Positions 1 to 7,777 of a DNA stretch of 64,000 nt are shown in pieces. Location of the stretch: assembly GCF_044594925.1 (NCBI RefSeq), contig NZ_CP138991.1, positions 2,294,001-2,358,000 of the forward strand, read 5' to 3'. This DNA comes from Maribacter sp044594925 (lineage in GTDB: Bacteria > Bacteroidota > Bacteroidia > Flavobacteriales > Flavobacteriaceae). Position 1 is the stretch's first letter; the number at the start of each line of letters is the position of its first letter. The notes below the pieces were generated by a model that was not told the DNA's origin, did no database searches, and saw only the letters and a program-made list of their open reading frames with translations. Both the position numbers and the translations under genes were made by a program.

Positions 1-1243
1 CTCGCAAAGCTTCTATAACATGTACTCTAACAGCTTTCCATGCAGGAAAGAAACCTGCTAAGCTACCTGCCACAATTAACAATATAACCGTAGTAAGTGC
101 CACATTAAAATTCACCGAAGGGTTAAGTACATAATCCACTTGTATATGGGGACCAAGAAGCTCCAAGAGCCCCATACTAAAAATGAGTCCGGTGAACCCT
201 GCTATTGCCGTCACAAAAATTGCTTCATGCATTATCATTCCAATAATGGACCAGGGCTTTGCACCCAGCGCTTTTCTAATGCCGATTTCCCGGGTTCTTT
301 CCTTAACAACTATAAGCATGATATTACTGACACTGACTACACCTGCTATAATGGTAAAAAAGCCAACAACCCAGAAGAATAGTTTTATACCACCTATTAA
401 AGAATAATAACGTTTCGCCTCCTGAATCGGATTCCATATACGAATAGCCCGGTCATCTTCCGGCGCCACTTTATGATATTTCTTTAGGTATTTTAGGAGT
501 GCCGCTGTGAACTCTCCGTTTTTAGCGACGGTAGCATCAAAAGTTTCCAACTCCGGAAGCATAAAATTCATATTATTAATACGGTCACCACCATTAAATG
601 CAATTTGTGCTGTAGTAATAGGAATGAAAATACGCTCCTCCTCACCTTCATTATCACCATGTTCTCCAAAAACACCAACAATCCTAAAACCCGCACCAGA
701 AATTGTGATATATTCTCCAATTGGCGAATCCACCTCAGAGAACACCTCTCTTTTAATCTTGTTGCTGATGACTGCGACCTTTGCGTTTTGAGCAACGTCC
801 GTCTCGTTAATATATCTTCCCTCGGATAAGTATTCGTTTTCAATGGTTTGTAGGTCTCCATTTGTTCCCTGTATACGATATACCAACAAATCATTATTGT
901 AAACTACCTGAACATTTCTTGGAAAATACAAAAGTGAAGCCTTTTCATAGTCGTCCTCAAATGCACTTGTAGCCATGTCAAAATTCTCGTTACGCAACTG
1001 AATCTGTCTTCCCGGATTTAACCCTTGATATTCTACCGTAGTTCTTCTAGGCCATACCCATATACTAGTAGCTGCATCTTCTTTAAATTCTGCAGATATA
1101 CCATTTTGCATACCTTGACCAAAACCCAATAAAATAACTAGTATAAAGATACCTGAGGCTACAGATAATCCTGTAAGGAAGGTCCGCAATTTATTTTTCC
1201 GAATAGTATCGAAAATTTCTTGCCATCTTTCAATGTCGAACAT
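1..1243 (-). CDS. ABC transporter permease, MacB/FtsX type (3' end cut by window edge)
   Basis: Translation from the ATG at 1241-1243 gives about 414 residues and runs off the window just after the pattern VIEALR, which normally lies at the extreme C terminus of this family, so only a few residues are missing. Seen: an N-terminal start MFDIERWQEIFDTIRKNK followed by a membrane helix, a large extracytoplasmic MacB-type domain (about residues 50-270), then three membrane helices with the FtsX signature REIGIRKALGA near residue 330. Known: such permeases pair with a separate ATPase and often an RND-type adaptor to export peptides, lipids or drugs, or to work on the envelope. The partners are not in the window. 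A perfect inverted repeat lies just upstream (1266-1284) and may control it. Substrate unknown. Confidence 0.9.
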   Translation of the reverse strand, partial: MFDIERWQEIFDTIRKNKLRTFLTGLSVASGIFILVILLGFGQGMQNGISAEFKEDAATSIWVWPRRTTVEYQGLNPGRQIQLRNENFDMATSAFEDDYEKASLLYFPRNVQVVYNNDLLVYRIQGTNGDLQTIENEYLSEGRYINETDVAQNAKVAVISNKIKREVFSEVDSPIGEYITISGAGFRIVGVFGEHGDNEGEEERIFIPITTAQIAFNGGDRINNMNFMLPELETFDATVAKNGEFTAALLKYLKKYHKVAPEDDRAIRIWNPIQEAKRYYSLIGGIKLFFWVVGFFTIIAGVVSVSNIMLIVVKERTREIGIRKALGAKPWSIIGMIMHEAIFVTAIAGFTGLIFSMGLLELLGPHIQVDYVLNPSVNFNVALTTVILLIVAGSLAGFFPAWKAVRVHVIEALR

Positions 1244-1265
1244 GTGATTGGTTTTGATTGATGAA

Positions 1266-1284
1266 TGCGATATTAAATATCGCA
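1266..1284. promoter_or_regulatory. 19-bp perfect inverted repeat, candidate operator
   Basis: TGCGATATT-A-AATATCGCA reads as a perfect palindrome around a central base, 22 bases upstream of the permease start codon on the minus strand. There is no T-run on either side, so a terminator is unlikely. A loose promoter (TTG and TATCTATG, 17-base spacer, minus strand) lies immediately upstream, which would place the repeat at the transcription start. Binding protein unknown. Confidence 0.45.
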
Positions 1285-1358
1285 CATAGATAAGACTACC
1301 TATCTTGTACAATGTTACAGATTAAGAATAAAAAAAGTGTTAAAACTTTAAAATTGTG

Positions 1359-1574
1359 TTAAGAACGCATTTTGCGGTAGATAAAATAAAAGAGCCCTGC
1401 TACCAGAATATAGGGAATAGCCATTAAATAAACGATGCCATTATTGATACCCTTAGCAGCGTTCCCAGTTGATTCACTTTCAAGAACTGCCCTACACATA
1501 GCGCACTGTGCCTCTGTAATTTCGGGCACTAAAAGGAAACTAATTACCAATAAGAAAATCAACTTTTTTTTCAT
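1359..1574 (-). CDS. Small CxxC single-pass membrane protein of the oxidase-assembly operon
   Basis: 71 residues from the ATG at 1572-1574. A longer in-frame start at 1649 would overlap the upstream gene and lacks a signal-like N terminus. Seen: a signal peptide (MKKKLIFLLVISFLLVPEI, ending near EAQ), a CAMC motif immediately after the likely cleavage site, one membrane helix (about residues 46-66) and a short basic tail. It is the last gene of SCO-DUF420-this gene, only 8 bases after DUF420. No function can be named. The periplasm-facing CxxC next to a copper chaperone suggests (inference) a part in metal or thiol handling during cytochrome oxidase assembly. Confidence 0.7.
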   Translation of the reverse strand: MKKKLIFLLVISFLLVPEITEAQCAMCRAVLESESTGNAAKGINNGIVYLMAIPYILVAGLFYFIYRKMRS

Positions 1575-1582
1575 GATGCGGT

Positions 1583-2113
1583 CTAATGGATGTAATATGG
1601 TGATATCATTAGATAAACAATAACTCCGGTAACGGCCACATAGAGCCAAATGGGAAAGGTGTACTTAGCTAAAGCCCTATGCCCATCAAAATCCTTTAAA
1701 TAAGCTTTTGCATAGGTTCTAAGAACTAATGGCACTATTGCAATGGATAATATGATATGTGTAATCAAAATAAAATAATACACATATTTGATAAAACCCT
1801 CTCCCCCATAGGAAGTAGAATCCGATGTCATATGGTAAGCTATATACATTATCAAAAATAAAAGAGATAATGCTACATTCAACGTCATTGTATTTTGATG
1901 TAATTTCTCCCTGCCCTGCTTAATGGCCCAAACGGCAAACAATAAGAACACCGCTGTTAAACCATTAATGGTGGCGTATATTGGCGGTAAAAATGACAAA
2001 GGCTCTACATTTGGTATTTTAACCGTAAAAAGTAATGCTACAACAACCGGTATCACAATGGAAATAACGGTGATTATGCTATTAAATCTTTTCTCTTTTG
2101 AAATGCTCGCCAT
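1583..2113 (-). CDS. DUF420 family membrane protein
   Basis: 176 residues with about five hydrophobic segments and almost no soluble part, matching the DUF420 family in size and character. His residues in the membrane (AYHM near residue 93, THI near 118) are typical. In many Bacteria DUF420 genes sit beside SCO1 and cytochrome c oxidase genes, as here: it lies 4 bases after the SCO gene and 8 bases before the small CxxC protein. A role in copper or heme supply to the oxidase is inferred only from this neighbourhood. Confidence 0.8.
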   Translation of the reverse strand: MASISKEKRFNSIITVISIVIPVVVALLFTVKIPNVEPLSFLPPIYATINGLTAVFLLFAVWAIKQGREKLHQNTMTLNVALSLLFLIMYIAYHMTSDSTSYGGEGFIKYVYYFILITHIILSIAIVPLVLRTYAKAYLKDFDGHRALAKYTFPIWLYVAVTGVIVYLMISPYYIH

Positions 2114-2117
2114 TATT

Positions 2118-2843
2118 CTATTCTTCTAACAATTTTAAAATATCTTCCCTCAAAACACTTATTTCCTCCTTTTCTCCCTGACTATTCTCTCCCATTTCCT
2201 CAGAAATGGCCCCACGATAATATACTATGGGATTACCAAATTTATCCAGCCTGGAACGCAGATAACCTTGCCTATCGACTAAAGCGAACAAACCGGAATG
2301 CTCAAAACCTCCTGGAGCATCTGGCATTTCTGCAGCAAAAATATTGAAGCCGCTATTGGCTAGATTATAAATGGCATCCTTATCGCCTGTCATTAAATTC
2401 CAGTCCTCATCATTTATGCCATACTTATCGGCATACGCCCTCAGCACCTTAGGTGTATCATATTGTGGGGTTATCGAGAATGAGGCAACACCAAAGTCCT
2501 CACTGTTCTTAAAGTAGTCTTGTAATGACACTAAGTTTTTGGTCATAATAGGGCATATACTGGGACAAGAAGTAAAAAAGAATTCTACAACATATACCTT
2601 ACCTATATAATCTCTATTGGATACCAGTACACTATCTTGATTCAAAAATTGAAACGGAGGAACTTTACGCTTTTTTTTATTCTGTAAAATGTAACTAAGT
2701 CCTTTCTTGGTCATAGGACTGTTCATTCTATCATTTTCAACTACAGTACCCGACTTCAGACGATCAACAATTCTGGGAACTGTGATAATTCCAAAAATCA
2801 AAACTATTAAGGAAACCCAAACATAGGTGTATTTCTTATTCAC
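2118..2843 (-). CDS. SCO1/SenC/PrrC-type copper chaperone
   Basis: 241 residues. An N-terminal membrane anchor (about 9-24) is followed by a thioredoxin-fold domain with the copper site CPSIC (Cys93 and Cys97) and the third ligand His182 in FEHSGLFALVD, all intact. SCO proteins deliver copper to the CuA centre of cytochrome oxidase subunit II on the outer face of the membrane. The start codon is GTG, and its first G is the last base of the TAG stop of the preceding gene, so the two are translationally coupled. The CuA-bearing subunit II that it should serve is encoded at about 30 kb in this window. Confidence 0.92.
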   Translation of the reverse strand: MNKKYTYVWVSLIVLIFGIITVPRIVDRLKSGTVVENDRMNSPMTKKGLSYILQNKKKRKVPPFQFLNQDSVLVSNRDYIGKVYVVEFFFTSCPSICPIMTKNLVSLQDYFKNSEDFGVASFSITPQYDTPKVLRAYADKYGINDEDWNLMTGDKDAIYNLANSGFNIFAAEMPDAPGGFEHSGLFALVDRQGYLRSRLDKFGNPIVYYRGAISEEMGENSQGEKEEISVLREDILKLLEE

Positions 2844-3475
2844 TATTTCGCTCGGTTTGCATTATTCTTTTTAAGCGCCAACCTGTATTCTGCAAGGATA
2901 ATTTTCACATCATCCTCCATCTTGTTATTAAGGTCGGCAACCGAGTTTGTATTAAATCCAAATTTTGTTCCTTCGTCCTCATCCTCGGTTCTACCTCTTA
3001 AATTTCTTTCTTTATCAATAATGAAAACATAGGGAGTTCCTAAATTATCATCTAGCTTAAGGTCTGTTTCTAAACTACTGAAGAGTTCATGGATCATCCC
3101 TGGCCCTAAAAAAACAAACTTCCATTTAGAGACATCGGCTAAAGCCGATAGTTCGGTTTTAAGTGCTTCAACTTTATCCTCCGTCCCCTTAGGCATTATC
3201 ATTACAAATTGAAAATCTCTAAACTCACTAAAACGTTTATAGATTTTCTGGTTCAGATTAAAAGCGTTTCCTTTCTTACGCTCTACCTCTTTACCCAAAA
3301 AACCAAGAACAGTAATATTGTTACTGAACTTTACTTGATTATCAGGAAAATCTATTTCAATGACACCTTCCGTGAGTGTTGGTAGTCTTCCAAAATTATT
3401 AACACCCGAAGCAAAAAAAAGATATGCTATGATGGGCAACACGAAAAGTACAATAAGTACAAAAGTTTTTTTCAT
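2843..3475 (-). CDS. SCO-like thioredoxin-fold membrane-anchored protein without copper ligands
   Basis: 210 residues with an N-terminal membrane anchor (MKKTFVLIVLFVLPIIAYLFF). The pattern GTPYVFIIDKERNLRGR near residue 146 resembles the late strand and turn of SCO/thioredoxin folds. At the place where SCO has CxxxC this protein reads VLGFLGKEVERKKG, so it has no copper or disulfide cysteines. It overlaps the SCO start by one base and follows a terminator behind subunit IV. Inference: a SCO paralogue that has lost chemistry and may act as a scaffold or partner. The fold assignment rests on pattern alone. Confidence 0.6.
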   Translation of the reverse strand: MKKTFVLIVLFVLPIIAYLFFASGVNNFGRLPTLTEGVIEIDFPDNQVKFSNNITVLGFLGKEVERKKGNAFNLNQKIYKRFSEFRDFQFVMIMPKGTEDKVEALKTELSALADVSKWKFVFLGPGMIHELFSSLETDLKLDDNLGTPYVFIIDKERNLRGRTEDEDEGTKFGFNTNSVADLNNKMEDDVKIILAEYRLALKKNNANRAK

Positions 3476-3554
3476 CGATTACGAATACTATTTTTAATAA
3501 GATAGAGAGGGCTCCCACCCCAAAAAACTATGCTTCTCAAAACATTACAAAAAT

Positions 3555-3590
3555 AAAAAAGACGGTGTTTAAACCGTCTTTTTTATCTGT
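3555..3590 (-). terminator. Rho-independent terminator behind oxidase subunit IV
   Basis: GACGGT and ACCGTC pair around a GTTTAA loop, flanked by six A on one side and six T on the other, so it can stop transcription either way. It separates ctaB-coxIII-coxIII-coxIV from the SCO group. Confidence 0.8.
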
Positions 3591-3600
3591 TAATTATATC

Positions 3601-3984
3601 TTAGAAATTCCAACTTACAAAACCATCTTTGTAGACGTTGTAGATGTAATCTGCCTCAACTAGTAGTATAAAGACAAGATATATGACCAAAAATATTGGT
3701 GTCCAAACAATAGCTCTTCTTAAGGAACTTTTTTCATCTCTTAAGTGCATAAAATCCCAAGCTATATAATATGCTTTTACAAGCGTTAGAATAATGAATA
3801 TCCAGTTTAATAATTTCATACCTAAAAAATAGGTATCCGTAAGAGACGCCGGTTTCAAAATACCAAGGACAACTTCTACAATGGTAACCAAGGTTAGAAA
3901 TATAAGTACGCCCCAAATCTTTTGTGTGTTTGATTTGAATTTTAATAAACCTCTAAAAATCTCTAGTTTATGTTCGTGTGCCAT
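3601..3984 (-). CDS. ctaF: Cytochrome c oxidase subunit IV (prokaryotic, CtaF-like)
   Basis: 127 residues with three membrane helices (about 23-42, 55-74, 88-112) and a conserved WDFMHLRDE segment before the third helix, as in the small fourth subunit of bacterial heme-copper oxidases. It is a structural subunit without cofactors. It follows the two subunit III genes by 50 bases on the same strand and is closed by a terminator, so it ends the oxidase part of the operon. Confidence 0.85.
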   Translation of the reverse strand: MAHEHKLEIFRGLLKFKSNTQKIWGVLIFLTLVTIVEVVLGILKPASLTDTYFLGMKLLNWIFIILTLVKAYYIAWDFMHLRDEKSSLRRAIVWTPIFLVIYLVFILLVEADYIYNVYKDGFVSWNF

Positions 3985-4034
3985 TCTACTATTACTATTT
4001 TATAATTTTTTATAATCAGATTGATAAGCGATTT

Positions 4035-5099
4035 TTATACCAAATAAAAGAACGTGAATACAAATACCCAAACCAAGTCTACAAAGTGCCAGTAAAGACC
4101 AACCTTTTCTACCATTTCATAATGTCCTCTCTTCTCATACGTTCCTATAACAACGTTAAAGAAAATGATAAGGTTTATAAGTACACCTGAAAAAACGTGA
4201 AATCCGTGAAAACCAGTAATAAAGAAAAAGAAATCTGCAAATAAACGACTTCCATATTCGTTACGGACAAGGTTAGCGCCTTCTACAACCATTACAGCAT
4301 CATTTAATTTGGATAGTGATGCCTCTCTTGTAAGAACAGCTTTTTCACCAATTCCATCAATATTAGCAACTTCACTTTCAAATCTAGCCGCCATAGCTAT
4401 GTCTTTAGGTCTATCTGAGGCCTTTAATTCATTAATGTCCGGAAGAATAGATTCCGTACGAATAACTATATTTGAATTTGCTTTAAACCCAGCTACAACT
4501 TCATTTAAATTAAAAGTAGTCCTGGTACCTTCGTCATAATACCAAATACCGTTCTTCTTCTCATGGGCGACCCTGTCTCCAGGTATAACCGTAGCAAAAT
4601 CTCTGATTGCAGCTCTTTTGCCTGTATCTGCATTCACAAATTGAAGAATTCTCCCACCTTTTGTTTCTAAAGCACCGTAATCCCCCTGTATAAATGTTGC
4701 CCATTCCCAAGCTTGTGAACCAACAAAGATTGCACCGCCAATAATAGTGGCGAACATATACCAGATAACAGCGTTCTTCTTCATCTTATGACCGGCATCA
4801 ACAGCTAAAACCATTGTTACCGAAGACATAATTAAAACGAATGTCATAAAGGCTACGTAATACATTGGAGCTTCAACACCGTGAAATCCGGGAAAGTGAG
4901 TAAAAACCTCATCTGCAATTGGCCAGGTCTCAATAAATTTAAATCTCGAGAAACCATACGCAGCCAAAAATCCAGAGAAAGTCAGTGCATCCGAAACAAG
5001 GAAAAACCACATCATTAACTTACCGTAACTCGCCCCTAAAGGCTTGTTGCCGCCTCCCCAAACGTTTTCTTCTGTTGCCGTTGTAACCGTAGTATCCAT
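4035..5099 (-). CDS. ctaE: Cytochrome c oxidase subunit III with a large inserted domain
   Basis: 354 residues. The N- and C-terminal parts match heme-copper oxidase subunit III: WFFLVSDALTFSGF, then later FFFFITGFHGFHVFSG and a C-terminal YWHFVDLVWVFVFTFFYLV. Between the helix ending at WEWATF (about residue 136) and the helix starting near residue 283 sits a hydrophilic stretch of about 145 residues that ordinary subunit III lacks. Topology would place this segment in one loop. The gene lies 98 bases downstream of the second subunit III gene. Confidence 0.9.
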   Translation of the reverse strand: MDTTVTTATEENVWGGGNKPLGASYGKLMMWFFLVSDALTFSGFLAAYGFSRFKFIETWPIADEVFTHFPGFHGVEAPMYYVAFMTFVLIMSSVTMVLAVDAGHKMKKNAVIWYMFATIIGGAIFVGSQAWEWATFIQGDYGALETKGGRILQFVNADTGKRAAIRDFATVIPGDRVAHEKKNGIWYYDEGTRTTFNLNEVVAGFKANSNIVIRTESILPDINELKASDRPKDIAMAARFESEVANIDGIGEKAVLTREASLSKLNDAVMVVEGANLVRNEYGSRLFADFFFFITGFHGFHVFSGVLINLIIFFNVVIGTYEKRGHYEMVEKVGLYWHFVDLVWVFVFTFFYLV

Positions 5100-5197
5100 A
5101 AATTAAATATCGTTTTAATAAAACTTTAGCAAATTTACATTTTTTTCAACCTATATAAAAGCTGAAATGTATTCAAAACTCGTAATAATTAGAATTA

Positions 5198-5779
5198 TTA
5201 TTTAACAAAGGTCATAAATACCAATAAGTACACCCATAACAGGTCTAAAAAGTGCCAAAATGTAGCACCTAATGTTATTCCTAAGTATTCCTTTGACGAA
5301 TATTTTCCTCTCTTTTGATTGTATAATACCACCAATAAAGAAATCATACCCGCGACAACATGGATTATGTGAACCATAGCTATCAAAAACACATAGGACA
5401 TTTTAATACTACTTGTTGGGCCAGTAAAATAATATCCTTCTGCCACCATTTGTGAGAAACCACTGAATTGGAGAAAAATAAAAGCAATGCCCAAGCCAAG
5501 CGTAACCAACAACCATATACCAGCGGATGACTGCTTATCTTTTTTGACTGCATTTTTAGCTAGTATGTAAGTAAGACTACTTATGATAATGACCAATGTA
5601 CTAATGTAAAAAGTACTTGGTAAGTCAACATCACTAGCCCAGTCTTCTCGTGAGCTACTTACGATATATGCGCTTGTCCACCCTGCAAAACCCATTAGCA
5701 GACTCACAATTCCGAACCAAAGCATCATTTTCTTAGCTCTGTCGTTCTTTTCCTTAACGGTACCTTGAGTTAAATCCAT
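5198..5779 (-). CDS. Cytochrome c oxidase subunit III (short form)
   Basis: 193 residues with five membrane helices and subunit III landmarks: MLWFGIVSLLMGFAGWTSAY, MVHIIHVVAGMISL and a C-terminal TFWHFLDLLWVYLLVFMTF. It lies 12 bases after ctaB and upstream of the longer subunit III. The pair probably encodes two subunit III-like polypeptides of one oxidase, since no second oxidase core is seen in the window. Confidence 0.88.
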   Translation of the reverse strand: MDLTQGTVKEKNDRAKKMMLWFGIVSLLMGFAGWTSAYIVSSSREDWASDVDLPSTFYISTLVIIISSLTYILAKNAVKKDKQSSAGIWLLVTLGLGIAFIFLQFSGFSQMVAEGYYFTGPTSSIKMSYVFLIAMVHIIHVVAGMISLLVVLYNQKRGKYSSKEYLGITLGATFWHFLDLLWVYLLVFMTFVK

Positions 5780-5791
5780 ATGTTCTTTTTC

Positions 5792-6694
5792 TTAAGCAAT
5801 AAATTTATCGACTACATATACCACTTGCATAAGCGTGATATAGGTAACACTTGCCAACATTAATTTCCTAGCTGAGACATTGTCTCTTTTACTATATAAT
5901 TGGAGCGCGAAATACAACATTACCCCTCCCATTAAAAATATGAGCACGGCAGCAGGAATGGACAGGGTTAACCTACCTGTAATCCCGAATACGGGAATTA
6001 TGCTGATGACCATCATCCAAATGGTATACATTATTATCTGTAAAGCTGTACCTCTATCTTTTTTACCGGTAGGAAGCATTTTAAACCCTCCTTTTCTATA
6101 ATCATCGTCCAACATCCAACCTAAAGCCCAAAAGTGTGGGAATTGCCAAAAAAACTGAATCATGAACAAAGTCCCCGGTTCAATTCCAAAATCGTTCGTG
6201 GCAGCCACCCAACCCAACATAAACGGGATAGCACCTGGAAAGGCACCGACAAATACCGCTAATGGGGTTTTTGTCTTTAAGGGTGTATATACACTGGTAT
6301 AAAGGAATATCGAAATTGCCCCGAACATCGCTGTTTTAGGGTTTAAAAAATATAATGAAATGACACCGAGAATAGTAAGTACAATTGCAATAGCCATTGC
6401 AGTTTTGGCACTCATTCTACCAGCGGGAATTGGCCTATTCTTGGTTCTACTCATTAAAGCATCCAAATCTTTTTCTATAACCTGGTTATACGCATTGCTG
6501 GCCCCAACCATACAATAACCTCCAAAGGCCAAAAGAAGAATAGACACCATGCTTAACTCATAAGCACCTAAGAAATATCCGGCTACGGAAGAAAAGACCA
6601 CGCTTATGGCTAGCCTAGCTTTTGTAATCTCCTTAAAATCAGCAAAAACTAACGCAAATGAATTGCTTTTTGCTGAACTAACTGCGGTCTTCAT
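5792..6694 (-). CDS. ctaB: Protoheme IX farnesyltransferase (heme O synthase)
   Basis: 300 residues of the UbiA prenyltransferase superfamily with eight or nine membrane helices. The first Asp-rich motif is NAYNQVIEKDLDALMSRT followed by KNRPIPAGR, and the second is DDDYRKGGFKMLP. The enzyme adds farnesyl to protoheme to make heme O, the precursor of heme A. Heme A synthase is not in this window. It is the first gene of the oxidase accessory operon and has a clear promoter upstream (6717-6746). Confidence 0.95.
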   Translation of the reverse strand: MKTAVSSAKSNSFALVFADFKEITKARLAISVVFSSVAGYFLGAYELSMVSILLLAFGGYCMVGASNAYNQVIEKDLDALMSRTKNRPIPAGRMSAKTAMAIAIVLTILGVISLYFLNPKTAMFGAISIFLYTSVYTPLKTKTPLAVFVGAFPGAIPFMLGWVAATNDFGIEPGTLFMIQFFWQFPHFWALGWMLDDDYRKGGFKMLPTGKKDRGTALQIIMYTIWMMVISIIPVFGITGRLTLSIPAAVLIFLMGGVMLYFALQLYSKRDNVSARKLMLASVTYITLMQVVYVVDKFIA

Positions 6695-6716
6695 CGTTAA
6701 GAAAAAATAAGATTAC

Positions 6717-6746
6717 AAAGATAACCTCCATACCATATCCCTGCAA
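6717..6746 (-). promoter_or_regulatory. Bacteroidota-type promoter of the ctaB operon
   Basis: On the minus strand TTG (6744-6746) is followed by exactly 19 bases and then TATCTTTG (6717-6724), a full match to the TTG-N19-TAnnTTTG consensus of Bacteroidota. It lies 23 bases from the ctaB start codon. Confidence 0.7.
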
Positions 6747-6766
6747 CCAAACACAGCTATTTCTGT

Positions 6767-6774
6767 TATATTTG
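6767..6774 (+). promoter_or_regulatory. -7 element of the promoter for the metallo-hydrolase gene
   Basis: TATATTTG matches TAnnTTTG and lies 34 bases before the ATG at 6809. No good TTG stands 19 bases upstream. It is divergent to the ctaB promoter in the same 114-base gap. Confidence 0.45.
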
Positions 6775-6808
6775 AAAGAAGATAGCTTATTCACTTAAAT
6801 ACTACCCG

Positions 6809-7699
6809 ATGAAAAAAATAGATTCGCTTTATTTCCTTGTTTTCTTCCTATTAGGATTCCTAAATGTTACAGCACAGCAAAATGAAGTTGTTATTACCGT
6901 AGACAATCTATCCAATGACATTTATATGCTAACCGGTCAAGGAGGAAATATTGGCATTTACGTAGGAGGAGAAAAAGTATATATGATAGATGATCAATTT
7001 GAAAGACTGAGTCCTAAAATTAAGACCGCCATCTCTTCTATAACTTCCAAGCCCATAGCTTTTCTATTTAACACACACATGCATGGGGATCATACGGGAG
7101 GCAATATAAATTTTAATAATAAAGAAACGATATTGATTGCCCATGATAATGTACGAAGCAGCCTATCAACTAAATTAGCTGAAAAACCCGAACTTGGTGT
7201 TGAAATCTTACCGGAAATCACTTTCTCCGAAGACATTACCTTGTATGATGCAGATGAAACCATAATTGCCTTTCACGTGCACAATGCGCATACAGATGGG
7301 GATGCAATGATATATTTTACGAAGAACAATGTACTACACATGGGAGACACCTACTTTTCTGGAAGATACCCTTATATAGACTTAAAAAGTGGAGGAAGCG
7401 TAGATGGCTATATTAGTGCACATAAAAAGGCGCTATTGCTTATTAATGATGATACAAAAATAATTCCAGGTCATGGCAGACCGTCATCTCAAAAAGAACT
7501 AGCCTCGTACACTACCATGTTGGAGATTATCAAGACAAATGTGCTAAAAGCTATTAAGGAAGGTAAAACACTTGAAGAGGTGCAAAGTGACAAACAAATA
7601 ACAAGCGCTTATGACGCTACACATGGTGGTGGTTTCATTAATCCAGAGAAAATAAGAGCTACTTTTTACAATAGCCTGAAAGCGGGAACGCAAGATTAA
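6809..7699 (+). CDS. Secreted metallo-beta-lactamase-fold hydrolase
   Basis: 296 residues with a signal peptide ending near residue 22 (FLLGFLNVTAQ). The zinc motif HMHGDHTGG gives His90, His92, Asp94 and His95. Further ligand positions appear in NAHTDGDAMIY, MGDTYFSG and IIPGHGRPSS. This is the binuclear-zinc MBL fold, close to the subclass of periplasmic hydrolases that includes B-type beta-lactamases and many non-lactamase relatives. The substrate cannot be assigned, and a lactamase role is not claimed. It is a single-gene unit followed by a terminator. Confidence 0.85.
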   Translation: MKKIDSLYFLVFFLLGFLNVTAQQNEVVITVDNLSNDIYMLTGQGGNIGIYVGGEKVYMIDDQFERLSPKIKTAISSITSKPIAFLFNTHMHGDHTGGNINFNNKETILIAHDNVRSSLSTKLAEKPELGVEILPEITFSEDITLYDADETIIAFHVHNAHTDGDAMIYFTKNNVLHMGDTYFSGRYPYIDLKSGGSVDGYISAHKKALLLINDDTKIIPGHGRPSSQKELASYTTMLEIIKTNVLKAIKEGKTLEEVQSDKQITSAYDATHGGGFINPEKIRATFYNSLKAGTQD

Positions 7700-7721
7700 A
7701 GCCCAATCCCAATAATTATCA

Positions 7722-7756
7722 AAAAAAAAGCTCGAATCCAGGATTCGAGCTTTTTA
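7722..7756. terminator. Bidirectional terminator between the MBL hydrolase and tonB-like genes
   Basis: GCTCGAAT and ATTCGAGC pair around CCAGG, with A-run before and T-run after. It serves two convergent genes. Confidence 0.85.
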
Positions 7757-7777
7757 TATTTTAAAGGATTACAACTT

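Noticed and set aside
2843..3475. Calling the gene upstream of SCO a functional second copper chaperone
   Set aside because: The CxxxC copper site is missing, so the family name SCO would mislead.
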